A stretch of 64,000 nt of DNA from Xylaria sp. FL1777 (lineage: Eukaryota; Ascomycota; Sordariomycetes; Xylariales; Xylariaceae): positions 310,001-374,000 of the forward strand of contig MU400538.1 of assembly GCA_022578965.1 (NCBI GenBank), written 5' to 3'. Of this stretch, positions 10,238-20,689 are shown piece by piece. Within the stretch, counting starts at the first letter, position 1. Every line of letters begins with the position of its first letter. Below the pieces are notes generated by a model. The model was not told the DNA's origin and ran no database searches. It saw only the letters and a program-made list of their open reading frames with translations. The position numbers and the translations under genes were made by a program.

Positions 10238-11049
10238 TTTAACGAGTACGCAGCGTACTTTACATTATGTGAGAGCTAAGCCTTATCACATTTTGTAGCC
10301 GAGACATCAGTCGCCAAGCCTAACCCCGCTCTCGGGGTTTACACGATTGTATCCTTTTTCTACATTGATGCGGCGATGTGCTGGTCAATTGTATGGCAAT
10401 CGTCGATGAAAGGGGATGCTACCATCAGCGCATTAACAAAAACGCCATAGGACTCTCTCGTTTTTACCCTTTTCACTCCGCGAATACATATAGCTCAATG
10501 CTATAAGGCATCGCAGATGATATGGGAGCATGTCATGGGGGCCTGGAAGGGTCTCTCCATACGTAATACGCTCTATCCAGCGCCATGGATTGGGCCATGA
10601 TGACGGTTGAGGTGGTACCTGTGGGAGCCCTCTCTCGTAGCCAAGCCAGTCTGCTCTCTGGTTTGCCTATATATTAATATTTGACTCTTGATTATCCCGC
10701 CGCCTCCCGAGGCTAGCTACCTACCTAACGAACAATGATTCCATGATCAACTGGGTTCTGCGTTGGGTTTTATCTACACGTGTACTCCCCCCTGTCCTTG
10801 GCTACGAGCGGCTACACAAATGATTTGCCAGCCATAAATCAGCCCCCAATAATACGCACCCCAGCCTAGTGGCACAAGACCGGGGGTATGTGGACTGTTG
10901 GTGGCTGACTAGAGCGCCCGACAAAGGAGGGAGATCAAGCTGATCCGTTTGATCTTCGCTCTCACTTCTTCATACAACCATAACTACGAGCGCAATTCTA
11001 CTCCACGATCATTCCGAGTCCCAGTCGCTCACAGCGACACCTCTTCACA
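10238..11049. other. Intergenic region, promoter side of the DUF7053 gene
   Basis: No gene is seen. A TATA-like stretch occurs near 10667-10680, followed by a GCTAGCTACCTACCTAAC motif at 10712-10729. The last 100 bases are rich in C, T and A (ACTTCTTCATACAACC), as in a fungal 5' UTR, ending with CACAATGG at the start codon of the next gene. Confidence 0.45.
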
Positions 11050-12285
11050 ATGGTGCTTCGAAAGAAAGAAGTGTACACGATCGTCACACCAATTCCCAGC
11101 TTCATACCCCGCCAGTTGGCCATCGATATCTTGCATAGCCATGCTGAAGTCATAACCCTCAACCCTCTCGTACTCACTCACAAACAAATCAAAGCTCCCC
11201 GCGATGCCGCCGCCGACGAGTATTTTTCCACCTGGTACGAAATCACTGAGCGCGTTCAGTTTGTGCCGGGAATGGGTAGGTTCGGGTCTGGCAAGATCTC
11301 GTTCAACGCCTGCTTCCACGATCTACCGTGGGGTCTTCAGACTCATGTCTACGCTCCCTTGAATATCGATATGCGCAACAAATATCGCATCGGCGGGAAC
11401 CAACCAGGCGTCGAACCTCCAGAGCCGCCCGAGATCGGCCTTGCTGAACTGGGAGTCCCGAAGGACGGGCTGTATTTGCGAGAAGACATTGAAATACGAT
11501 GCAATATCGCTATGGTGGCGACGGTGAAGGGCCAAATGAAGGCGGCTAGTAAGGAAATGGTGGGACGTATCATTAAGAAAGCAGAGTTGTTAGATGCGGG
11601 AATATTGCAAGCTATGATTGAGGACGGGAAGATGAAGACGTACAAACCTCAAAGTGGGACATACACAGGTGGACTAGAGGAGCAGTCCAGGTCGCCGCAG
11701 TTATCGCCCGCACTTCCTTATGGTCAAGGATCGCCGCAGTCTCCGACCATCCCATACCAGGTCCCACGACCGGTATCTATGCAATATCAGCAACGCAGTC
11801 GGCCTGGAACCTCTGGCTCAACGGGGTATCCGTCTCATTGGCAGATGCAACAGCATATGGTAGATGAGAACAAGTCGGGATATCTGTATGCCGAACTACC
11901 CCACAACCACAACCAGACCATCAGTCCAGGGAACCAGGGGTTCCCAATGGAGTTACCAGGCGACTTCTACCATCCTCAACCCTCACCGCAACCGTCCCCA
12001 ACCAACCCTACCATCTCTTACTCCCCGGACCCCAACGGTCAGCGGTGGTCGCACCAGCCAAACCAGGCGATGAAGACCTCGCGCCCGACATCCTACGCCT
12101 CTGACCCAGGCGTCATGAACCGCGCATCACCCGCGCCCGACCACAAGGCCTTTGCGGCCGAGCTGGCGACACATCGCGAGACGCCCGAAGAGCACGGCCC
12201 CGACAAGCTCCGGGGTCGGGAGAACGGGTATCGCGCGTTTAGCTACAGCTACAACCCTTCAGACTATGCCAGAGCGGGTCGTTAA
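11050..12285 (+). CDS. DUF7053 domain protein with a Pro/Gln-rich tail
   Basis: Single exon, 411 residues, ATG in good context (TTCACAATGG), TAA at 12283-12285. Residues 1 to about 185 fit the fungal DUF7053 family as I remember it: the opening VYTIVTPIPSFIPRQLAIDI, then HAEVITLNPLV, the central FHDLPWGLQTHVYAP and LYLREDIEIRCNIAM, and a closing amphipathic helix. That fold may be related to START/polyketide-cyclase-like lipid-binding proteins, but this is inference. From about residue 200 the protein is low complexity (Pro, Gln, Ser, Tyr, Asn), probably disordered. There is no signal peptide or membrane helix, so it is likely cytoplasmic or nuclear. The molecular function is unknown. Confidence 0.8.
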   Translation: MVLRKKEVYTIVTPIPSFIPRQLAIDILHSHAEVITLNPLVLTHKQIKAPRDAAADEYFSTWYEITERVQFVPGMGRFGSGKISFNACFHDLPWGLQTHVYAPLNIDMRNKYRIGGNQPGVEPPEPPEIGLAELGVPKDGLYLREDIEIRCNIAMVATVKGQMKAASKEMVGRIIKKAELLDAGILQAMIEDGKMKTYKPQSGTYTGGLEEQSRSPQLSPALPYGQGSPQSPTIPYQVPRPVSMQYQQRSRPGTSGSTGYPSHWQMQQHMVDENKSGYLYAELPHNHNQTISPGNQGFPMELPGDFYHPQPSPQPSPTNPTISYSPDPNGQRWSHQPNQAMKTSRPTSYASDPGVMNRASPAPDHKAFAAELATHRETPEEHGPDKLRGRENGYRAFSYSYNPSDYARAGR

Positions 12286-12888
12286 GGCGTAGAACTGGAA
12301 CAGGACGGATGTGATGGATTATTGTATATTAACGATAGAACGAGAAGTGATGGTACTGGTGGAGTGACGGTACGCTATGGTATTAGTATAGTTGGCGTTG
12401 TGCGAGTTTTGATACCTTATGATGGTGGGGTAAAAAGGGGCAAATATCTAGGTTACTTGGATTGGAGGCTTGTTTGTATTGTCTTCGGCGCCTGATCGTG
12501 GGTTTTCTTGTCTATGGACGATGTTAGATGTTCTTTTGTTTATTCGATGACGCTCACTAGCTGTCAGATTTCTTAAATAGTGTACATAGTTACCGTGATG
12601 TAGCTCGAATTGATTGCTATATTCTCTAGAATCGCTTGTCTGTTCCGAATGAGTAGGTAATTGGGAGAAGTGCTGGGTCCCGTATACCGTGCTATGGGAT
12701 AACCCTCGAGGAGAAAGCGGCGTAGCATGCATGTATTGATACCCACAAGACCACACATAAGTCGCACTGTTCATCCCAACGCACTTATAGAGATATTGAA
12801 TGCTTACATAGCTGTCAATGTACAAATGGTATTTGGAAATTTACTCTACTGATTATCAAGTCGACTACTACCTTACACCGCGGCCTGT
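12286..12888. other. Intergenic region between convergent genes
   Basis: The DUF7053 gene and the oxidase gene converge here, so this should hold both 3' UTRs and terminators. The minus-strand ORF at 12448-12825 shows no domain or codon-like character and is not called. Confidence 0.45.
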
Positions 12889-14865
12889 TCAATCGGCGCG
12901 CTTAACGCAGAAGGGATTCGGCGTGAAGATGCCGTAGGGGTCGGCTGCTTTCCGGATCTGTCGAAGCTTGTCGTACTTGGCCTGATCCTCATAATAACAG
13001 TCCCAAACAGAATCCAGGTTCCAATCTCCCCAGGAGCCCCAGAGGACGCGGCGGTCCTTCTTCGAGAAAATACCGTTGGGACCAATAGCTTCCTCGTCGT
13101 TCACCTTCTGCCAGTCTTCGGCTCGCGTTTTTGTGTCCGGGTTACTATAATGTTCAATTAGCCGGTGATCTCTTGGAGTGCCTCTTCTGCTTAAGATACG
13201 AGAGTTGGGTTCAAACGAAGACTAATGTCTAAAAACTTGGCAAAGGAGAGAGAGTGGATGGCATCACTTACTGGAAGCAATCCATCGTGCAACCTATACT
13301 CGTGTCTCGCCAGCTGTACGCCGTGCCATTGCCCGCATTGCGCGTGAACATGGAGTTTTTGCCGCCGAAGCACTGCAGCTGTGCGGAGAGCCAGCAGCGG
13401 TTATGCTCGGGCTTGACGATGGCATCGATGCGATTGACCACCCAGTTGGCCCAGCCATCCTTGGCGAGCGTGCGCGAGTTGGTGGTGTAGGTCCGCTTGA
13501 CGTACGGCTTCTCGAACTCGCGCACGTTGCGGAAGATCCAGTCGCCGGTCAGCTGCGACATGGGCTTCTCCTCCACGTCGTTCTTCCCGAGAATCCAATC
13601 CGACCCTTCTTTGATCCGGTCGAACCACGACATGTCGCATACATCACTGCTTGAGAACGGCACCCACTGCGCGTACACGATGATGGTCCGTGGCCAGGCG
13701 ATGACACCGTTGTCACCGTATAGCTCGGGGTGCTCACGTGCCATCTCCTCGTCCAGTCCTGGCCATAGGTCGAGGAGGGGGAAGGCCGAGCTGAGAACAC
13801 TGATGCAGAGGTCGTAGTTCCGCGGAAAGTTGTCGTTATCGGACATCTCGACAAGAATATCCACCAGACGCTTCAACGTCTTGGTATCGTAGAAATACAA
13901 GGCCTTCAGCCCCCTCGAGCCCTTGTAGTCTTCATCTTGGTGCACTTGGATAGTGAAGTGGGTTAGCACACCGAAGTTTCCGGGGCTACCGCCTAGGAAT
14001 GCCCAGAAGAGATCAGGGTCGTTAGCCTTCGTGATCTCTTTCGACTTGCCATCGGTATCGATAATCTCAAGAGACAAGACATGATCTCCAAAAAGCCCGA
14101 AGCTGCGAGCTAACTGCCCGTAACCTAATTGTTTTCGTTGAATTAGCATTTGCAAGAGCCATTAATATCTCGTGATTTAGGGATACTCACCTCCAGTCTG
14201 AACATGCCCGCCGAGACTAGAAGACTGTCTGTTAGTACTTTCATTTTCTATCTAGGTCAAGTGTGGCTCGGAAGTATGCAGACATTATCGCAATGACTCT
14301 GACTTGCACAAGACAACTCGTCTCGCTATTGACGAAAAGTGAGAGGGGTGTTTCTGAGTATAACTCACTGGACTTCGGTACACTGCCCGTGAGGAACAAA
14401 AACTTTGTTCTCTGTAACCCAGGCATTGAACTCGCCGAGACTCCAGCTTACGCTCGTTCGAGCATAAGCTTTGCCATCCTTGCGAAAAATGGCACGGTCA
14501 TCCGGACCCTTGAAAGTGTCCTCCAGATCTAGCTGAATGTTAGGTGCGCTCGTCGAAGACGCTCCGCTATACTGATGACCACCAGTCTTGATGGCAACAG
14601 CTACGCCATTCTCTTTAGCATGCTTCAGCGCGAGGGCGATGTCTTCCTTTGTCTTCGGCCTGACGATGAGTGCGGGATTCAGGTCGCGCTCGACGCCATA
14701 CGTCGACGTTGCATATTGATATTTATTAAGATCATAAGTTGCAGTACCGGGTAGGTACTGTGCTCCTGTGATCCCAGCAATTGTAGCCATTTTTGAGGAA
14801 GTTGTTGCTGCGGTAGGGGATAGTCGGCCGAATGCTCGTCGTAGTGTCGAAAGAATTCTGCCCAT
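12889..14865 (-). CDS. FAD-linked oxidase, berberine-bridge-enzyme-like (four exons)
   Basis: This is a covalent-flavin oxidoreductase of the PCMH/BBE type, 543 residues. Exons in gene order are 14865-14369, 14216-14191, 14124-13272 and 13144-12889; donors are GTGAGT, GTGAGT and GTAAGT, acceptors CTAG, TTAG and ATAG. Frame is kept only with all three introns removed, and the joins rebuild family motifs. The flavin domain shows TGGHQYSGAS, with His97 as the expected 8-alpha-histidyl FAD site, and QCTEV (Cys162) followed across the 26-nt exon by LGGHVQTGGYGQL. His plus Cys suggests bicovalent FAD. LFGDHVLSLEIID and GGSPGNFGVLTHF are also typical. The last exon carries the BBE C-terminal strand (DPYGIFTPNPF). 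There is no secretion signal; a basic N-terminus or the internal Met26 leaves the start open. The substrate is unknown. Relatives oxidise alcohols, amines or sugars, often in secondary metabolism, and the neighbouring acyltransferase supports such a role. Confidence 0.85.
14191..14216 (-). other. 26-nt micro-exon of the FAD oxidase gene
   Basis: This exon lies between a 152-nt intron (14217-14368) and a 66-nt intron (14125-14190). It begins in phase 2, ends in phase 1 and encodes HLGGHVQTG, the middle of the conserved flavin-binding loop C-x(n)-GGHVQTGGYG. Flanking signals on the gene strand are CTAG upstream and GTGAGT downstream. Without it the protein would lose an essential FAD-contact loop and change frame. 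Confidence 0.8.
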
Positions 14866-15980
14866 GTTTATTGCTCAGATTGATAGATTTTATACTCGCC
14901 ATCGTGTTGTTACACAGGTTTTATATCCTCACCCTTATTACACCGTATTCCCATCTCGACATTACTCCAGACACCAGCTTTACGGTCTGACCGGTTGACC
15001 ATCAGCTTACGTTAGGTGCATGAGTAATCTCATGGTAGCATGAGATCATCTGAAGCTGACTATTGCTTTTGCCATTTACTAGTCATTTCTTTGGTCCCGA
15101 CACAGAGGCGCCTCATGATTCAGCTGTATAGCATACAATTCGGAAGCTTCCGTAGGTAACTGGTTCAGAATGGGACGACTGGCATGTTCCTTAGGCTATT
15201 CCAAGAGCCCCTAGGAGTGAGAAGGCGGTGGGCACCTCTAACCCTCGTGACGCTTTAGAGCTGACGTACGTTGGCTAAGAAGCAGTGCACATGGAGAGAA
15301 GCCAGCCACACAGACACTAAAGGCGTGGACCAGTCTAGGCTAGTGGAGTTGAAAGTTCTCACCTCACAACATTATGGGTTCACGACCGAAGACCGGACCC
15401 TTGGGTATACCGACCCAAGCCCATGCCACTGGTAACCTTGAGGCCTCTCGCCAATGTCATATCGTAGAGAACCGTGAGACTAAGTGGATTGTCTAGGTTT
15501 CCGGCTTCTATGTCGTGTAATTCCGAACCGGTGCTCTCATTTACTAGGTCCTGAGAACAACATTACTATCTAGTAATGACCAAGCCTACTCTAGACATTG
15601 TCGGGTTTGTTTACTCGGCGGTGAAAAAGTTCATACCGGTATTGTAAGACATGGCGGTTAGCAAATGCAGATTTTCATGGTTAAGTCCGCCGTGGCGCTC
15701 ACTTGAGGCTTGTCGGCCTGCAGGCGACGTAGCACCCTAGGGCTGGACCCGTCTTTGTAGTTCCAATGGTTTGGCAGCAGTCGTAAGAACCTAGTAGTAG
15801 GTGTGGCGGAAACCGTAATTTTTTGACACTCTATCGAGAACTGTCACGAGAGCGTCTTCTCTATACTTAATGATAGATCAAAGCGACCAGTCGCGTCGTA
15901 AACGAGATTGCATTATAAAAGATCTTCATGCAGGGTCCTCGGGTAACCCGTTCAGAGGTGTATGCCTGACTAAGGTTGTG

Positions 15981-16007
15981 GAACGGCCACTTAAGAAGTG
16001 GTCGTTC
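15981..16007. repeat. Hairpin-forming inverted repeat
   Basis: GAACGGCCACTT and AAGTGGTCGTTC, separated by AAG, form a 12-bp stem with a single G-T wobble and a three-base loop. It lies in non-coding sequence. Its role is unknown. Confidence 0.6.
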
Positions 16008-16228
16008 AGCTTCAATGGGCGCGGCCATGCGTCAGCACAGTGTGATGTGACTATCTCAGCAGTTCTGGAGTTGAGGGGTGGAGAGAATTGACATTCAGCA
16101 ATTGTGAGGGGTAATCTTACACAGTAACCCTGCCCTCCTACAACTTTTCTGAATCACCGGAATACCGTAGTCGGCTGGCGTATGAAAAAAAAAAAATGAA
16201 AAAAAAAAGATAAAATACTATAAAAATT

Positions 16229-16293
16229 TGACATCAAAGAGATTCGAACCCTTATCCTGATAAAATTATCCCATATGGTAGAGGCCGAATGTC
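16229..16293 (-). pseudogene. tRNA-like relic, 3' half recognisable
   Basis: On the minus strand a T-arm with a 7-base TTCGAAT loop and five paired positions (AAGGG/CTCTT, one wobble) sits at 16237-16253 and includes a B box (GGTTCGAATC, 16241-16250). It is followed by TGATGTC and an A discriminator. GACATTC at 16287-16293 pairs with that 3' strand at six of seven positions. No D-arm, A box or anticodon arm can be drawn. Downstream on the same strand are long T runs, as at a Pol III stop. Probably a decayed tRNA or tRNA-derived repeat. Confidence 0.3.
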
Positions 16294-17349
16294 TGCTCAA
16301 ACAAGTGCAGATGTTTAGAACAATGCAGGACACAGCTTATACTATAGTCTCTTAGTCCATATGACTGTGTAGGATAAATGTTGTTGTGCAGTCAACGAGT
16401 TCGGATATCCCCACGAAATTAAGACAAATGTACTTATCTAGCATCCTGAACATACATTATCTAGCATATCTAGCGAGTCAATCTCTGACCGCTGCTCCCT
16501 TCTCGACCCTGCAAAAAAATCTAGGGTTCAAGATGGGCAGAGTTTTCAGCCCATAACGTACCGAGCTAAACTGATCCCGTCTCCGTTCATCAGCCCATCT
16601 GGAGGTGCTTTTTGATGGTTTAGCAGAGATCTTGTTGTTTGCTAGCTGTCCGGCTCAATCGCAGCTCAACTCATCTTCGCCGGCCCGGACATACATCTGC
16701 ATGTCTTTTCCTTCGTCGTATTGGACGGTGTCACTTCACCAAGCCTAAACAATCAATAGATTTAATCAATAGCCGACGAGAGGCTTATTATGTCTCGGCT
16801 TTCAATCGAGTAATTAACCCTCTAGTCTGTTTAATGCTGGAGCACTTGAGGATTTTCACTAGAAAACAAGTGATATACCTAGAGACGGACTATCCCGATG
16901 AGGCAGCGCATCTCAACATATCGTTAACTCTTAATTATTTCATCTTTCCTATCATCTCTACGGAAGAATAACACTCCCGTAGTCTTTCCGGGTGCGACTA
17001 TACCCAAGAGGCACTTATTATTTGCGGGCAATGAACGAAAACCTTGCATTTAATTGTATACCATCGCCATAGAACAATACAACATTAGAGTAGCCTCAAG
17101 GCTCGTCATATGCCCTAAGTATCGGGTCGCTAAGCAATCGTTTCATTGCGCCCTTTTCCAAAGCAAGGTTTACGTCAAAATCGCCGGTATCCGCAACATC
17201 CATGAGTTGCCTTTCACAGTTAAGAGTCAGAACGCACTATTTCCTGAGAATGACGAAAAAGTGAGGGGATGCGACGAGGGAGGGAAAAGAAAATCTATCT
17301 ATTCGTAGACGAGCGTTTGAATGGGAAGCAACTGATAGAAAATGATCAC

Positions 17350-19029
17350 TCACACCAGTCCATCCATAAAGGGCATTTGAGCCTGCACATACCGAGCCAT
17401 TCCCGTGCCGCAGAAGTCTACTTCGTAAGCACGTGCTCGCGCCCAAGAAGTCACCATAACGTGTCGGGAGCCAAGGAAACCTTGCCATAATCGCTGCGGG
17501 CTCACTTCGTGGGCAGCATCGTAGAGATAGTCTGATATAGCCTCGGGAGTAAACCGAGATAGCATCTGCCGAATAGTACCGGCAGCGGCGCCAATCGTCG
17601 CGGTAGCTGCATCGGCTCCCGTCTTCGTCGTGTAAGCCATCAAAAGAGGAGATCCGACAAAACTGTCTGGCAGCGGCGGCGATACCCGGTTCCGTACCCC
17701 TAAGCTCATATCCAGATAGACCTGCTCATGCAGGTTTTCCAGCTGGCGAGCGCGGTTCACCAAGATCCATAGATGCGCGAGGAGAGCGTCCTGTCGAGAG
17801 ACCCTTTGGTCTTTTAGATCATCCGGTAAACTTGTCATCGCGGCGATCTTCATTCTTTCCACCTCGGCTTTAGTAAACCGTATTTGCATGTTATCTATAG
17901 CAGCACTGAGATCCCATGTCGGCCAAGGAGGGTTCGTTGAGGGGCTAAGCTTGGCCTGCGACAATTCTTCAGGGGGCGGTTTCGTCGCATTTGAGGACTC
18001 GGTAGCCCAGGATGGATATCCAGGGGCATCGGTTGCCCACCAATTCAAGCGATGCATTGGCAAGCTACGAGCTCTGATCATTCTCTCGGCATTAGGCTCA
18101 GCAGCTGGAGGATCGAGATTGGCATGGGCATCCAGCTTTGTAGGATCGAACAACGCCCTCGACATTGCGAGCTTGCCCACTGCTGATTCGTCATCACCGG
18201 TGTGAAACAGTCGCCGCGACCGTTCTGCCCAAGAGTGGATGAAATGGAGCAAACATGTCGCGTCGGAAAGGCAATGTGTTATGTTCATGCTTACAGCGAA
18301 GCCACCGCACTACAATTAATCAGCAATAACATTCAAATAGTAAGTCTCAAACCAACTCGAAATGATACGGGTGTTATTTTAAAAAGAAAAGGAGACTGAA
18401 AGTTTGCGAACTACAAACCTTGAATGCGGTGAGCTGGACAGCTGCCGCCGGAAGGCCCATATACTTGGCGAGATTCGAGAATGCGAGCGTAGTGTCTGGG
18501 AGAAAATCGCGTTGGTGAAGGCTCGAAATATCCCATATCTTCTTTGAAGTAGAGCGTTCTAACAGGCTGGGAACGATTGCGCTAAGTTCTCTATTGTCCT
18601 CTATGATGACCAGCTCTACGCCTGGATCATCCGAAGAGCCATAAGTCGCTATAGGCCTGCCGACATAGCGAGGGTTGCTGGATCCTTCGACATCTTGTTT
18701 TGTCGCCCATCGAAGCTGGCCTGCGTAATGAGGGTAGTCATTAAGGGTCTCCGAAAGTGCTGCGATGCTGAATTAGTGCACTGCTCGTAACACCCCGCAT
18801 GGCCTCTATAAAACAAGAACGACGAACCCGACTCGAGGCGCTCAAAAACAACGGGGTCATTTGCATTAACTTTTTCCGTCTTGTCATGAAACCAGATAGC
18901 ACCGCAGCTAGAGAACCGCGCGACCGACGCGTCTAATATAGACAGTTGAGTAACGGTGACATCCTGCGCCCGATCGACAGGAAAGATTCGTTTGACAATT
19001 CGCACACGACGCTCGTTCGCTGTATCCAT
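17350..19029 (-). CDS. BAHD/transferase-family acyltransferase (three exons)
   Basis: Acyl-CoA-dependent O- or N-acyltransferase of the Transferase (PF02458) superfamily, 500 residues. Exons in gene order are 19029-18828, 18759-18419 and 18309-17350. Intron 1 (68 nt) has a weak GTTCGT donor but a good CTAATTC branch and CAG; intron 2 (109 nt) is GTTTGT to TGTAG. Splicing keeps phase and rebuilds family text: LSETLNDYPHYAGQLRW after the first join, and QLTAFK-CGGFAVSMNITH across the second. The catalytic HxxxD is HCLSD at 193-197. The structural DFGWG motif is degenerate (VDFCGTG, about 478-484). The protein stops right after MPFMDGLV, where relatives usually continue for 40-60 residues; a GTGAGT overlaps that stop, so a further exon may exist, but the best acceptor I see gives an immediate stop. 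It may be C-terminally shortened and inactive. It lies next to an FAD oxidase on the same strand, suggesting a shared biosynthetic role. Confidence 0.78.
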
Positions 19030-19851
19030 GGCGCCAAGATCCAAGTCCGTATCATCAATCAATGCTCCCTATGCCTCTCTGCAGTCCAAACAGGTTGGGT
19101 TGTGCGAGCATAATTATAGTTGCTGTCGCAGCCATGTCGAAAATACCACCGTTTAAGCCTTCACTTACTGTTACCAGGGGAAAATGGCTAAATTACCTTG
19201 ATTCGGCTCGCCGTTGCTTCGCTACATCATTCATTATGATTCATTCTAATGCGGCCCACATGCTGCTTACCAACAACAAGAACACACAGGGCACCGAAAC
19301 CAATATTAGCGCAAGGGGGGGTATACGAGACGGTCACGGTGATTATCACCGAGCTAGCGACTGTCACATATTTTTAGAAATAAATTTTCTTTTTCTTAAA
19401 ACGGTGACAGTAGTGATCTTATATGCAAACCAAATTTTGGCATCAAAATTATGTTTAGTCAAACATGATTTTGAGAACTAGAGACCATCTTGGCTATTGA
19501 AAACCGTCGCAGGAATCCTAAGACCATTTTGGGCTTCAAACTAACCTACCAACTACCCCTTCGCAGTCCATGCAGTTCGTCCATTCGGGACCACACCTAC
19601 AAAACTTTTAGAAAGTAAAAAGTAAAAATTTGGCGTCCTATACAACCTATACAGCTTAGCGATTCGTTATAGACTTATAGCCTGTAGCCGTATACTGTAA
19701 CAAACCATTTCACCGTAACAACAACTACGTATTAAACCCCAAACCCAACAGCACAACATCACTTTGCGCCGATGAAAGTGTACTCTAGGCACCCTACTTG
19801 TCTACTCCCACCCACGCCCCCATTGTTACCTATATTGTCCGTTAGTTGTTA
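19030..19851. other. Intergenic region, no gene seen
   Basis: This is the upstream flank of the acyltransferase and the downstream flank of the Ser/Thr-rich gene. Composition becomes gradually richer in A+T. No ORF with coding character was found. Confidence 0.4.
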
Positions 19852-20562
19852 TCATTTCGTGAGAAATGGGATCTTACAGAGCTTATAATCGTCCTTCAAC
19901 AATGCTTCCGCGTTAACCCCGCCTGCGTTAACCCCTCCCTGTTCACCAAGTGGAAACTCAAAATTCTGCACATCCATCGTGGTAACACACATGGGAATCC
20001 ATGATACCGAGTACTCGTACGAAATGCCGTGATTATCCTTGAACTTGCCATCAACTGGTGGTGAGGAATTAGACATGTATCCTCCTTCCGGCATCCAGAG
20101 AGTACCGAAGACGTGAGCAAAATTTCCCTGCCAGTTACCTGAGACATCCGCATGCCCGGGAAAATCGGCCTCGTTATTGCATACGATGTCAAAAACTTTT
20201 AGAGGAGTAATGGTAGGAGTTGGTGTTGGTGTGGGCTCTGGCAAGGCGGTAGTGGGGGTATCCGAAGAACTCGCCGTGGTGAGTTCTAGAGGAGTGGTAG
20301 GTGACCCAGTGGGGGCTTCTGTAGATGAGAGAAGAGTAGTCGAAGAGGGTTGTTCTAGCGTTGAAAACGAGGAAGCCAATGTTGTGGGAGTAGACTGAGC
20401 AGATAATGAACTATCTTGGGCTCCGGAGGAAGATGATAGTGTTCGGGTTGGTAATGATAACATTGACGACGATAATGTTGATGATGTTGATGATGTTGAT
20501 ATCACTGTTAGTGTTGATGATGAGATGCCCTTCTCGGTAGAGGAAGCCAATGGTGTTGCCAT
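19852..20562 (-). CDS. Ser/Thr-rich fungal protein with a conserved C-terminal domain, possibly 5'-truncated
   Basis: The ORF encodes 236 residues from an ATG at 20562. Residues 1 to about 118 are almost pure Ser/Thr/Pro/Leu low complexity with a TPTPTPT stretch, as in mucin-like, O-glycosylated linkers of fungal cell-surface proteins. Residues about 120-236 form a compact domain with three Cys (IVCNNEADFPGHADV, YEYSVSWIPMCVTTM, DDYKLCKIPF). I believe I have seen similar C-terminal domains in secreted fungal chitinase-like proteins, but that is from memory and unsure. There is no signal peptide at this start, and the A+T-rich block begins about 130 bases upstream, so the catalytic or signal-bearing front part may have been lost at the isochore border. 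A (GATGTT)-type microsatellite around 20471-20497 encodes part of the Ser/Thr run. Confidence 0.55.
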   Translation of the reverse strand: MATPLASSTEKGISSSTLTVISTSSTSSTLSSSMLSLPTRTLSSSSGAQDSSLSAQSTPTTLASSFSTLEQPSSTTLLSSTEAPTGSPTTPLELTTASSSDTPTTALPEPTPTPTPTITPLKVFDIVCNNEADFPGHADVSGNWQGNFAHVFGTLWMPEGGYMSNSSPPVDGKFKDNHGISYEYSVSWIPMCVTTMDVQNFEFPLGEQGGVNAGGVNAEALLKDDYKLCKIPFLTK

Positions 20563-20689
20563 TATTAATAAAGTACCTTATTTCAGGTGCCTCAGACTAG
20601 AAACATAGAACAGCGGGCTGCGCCTGCTGCAAGCCACGACCTACCTCCTTCGGGGGCCCGTACAGATATATTTATAGGTCCAAAGCTTG

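Larger units (their letters stand above)
14866..17349. other. Long non-coding stretch with structural relics
   Basis: 2.5 kb of normal base composition without a supported protein gene; ORFs here are short and have no motifs. It includes the upstream region of the oxidase gene, a 12-bp-stem hairpin (15981-16007), an A12-TG-A10 tract (16185-16208) and a tRNA 3'-half-like piece (16229-16293, minus). A decayed gene or repeat is possible, but I see no family signature. Confidence 0.4.

Noticed and set aside
12448..12825. Minus-strand 125-codon ORF between two convergent genes
   Set aside because: It lies in the expected 3' UTR region and has no recognisable motif or conserved composition.
15070..15800. 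Stretch resembling structured RNA such as rRNA
   Set aside because: No conserved rRNA core segment could be recognised; only random-looking non-coding sequence.
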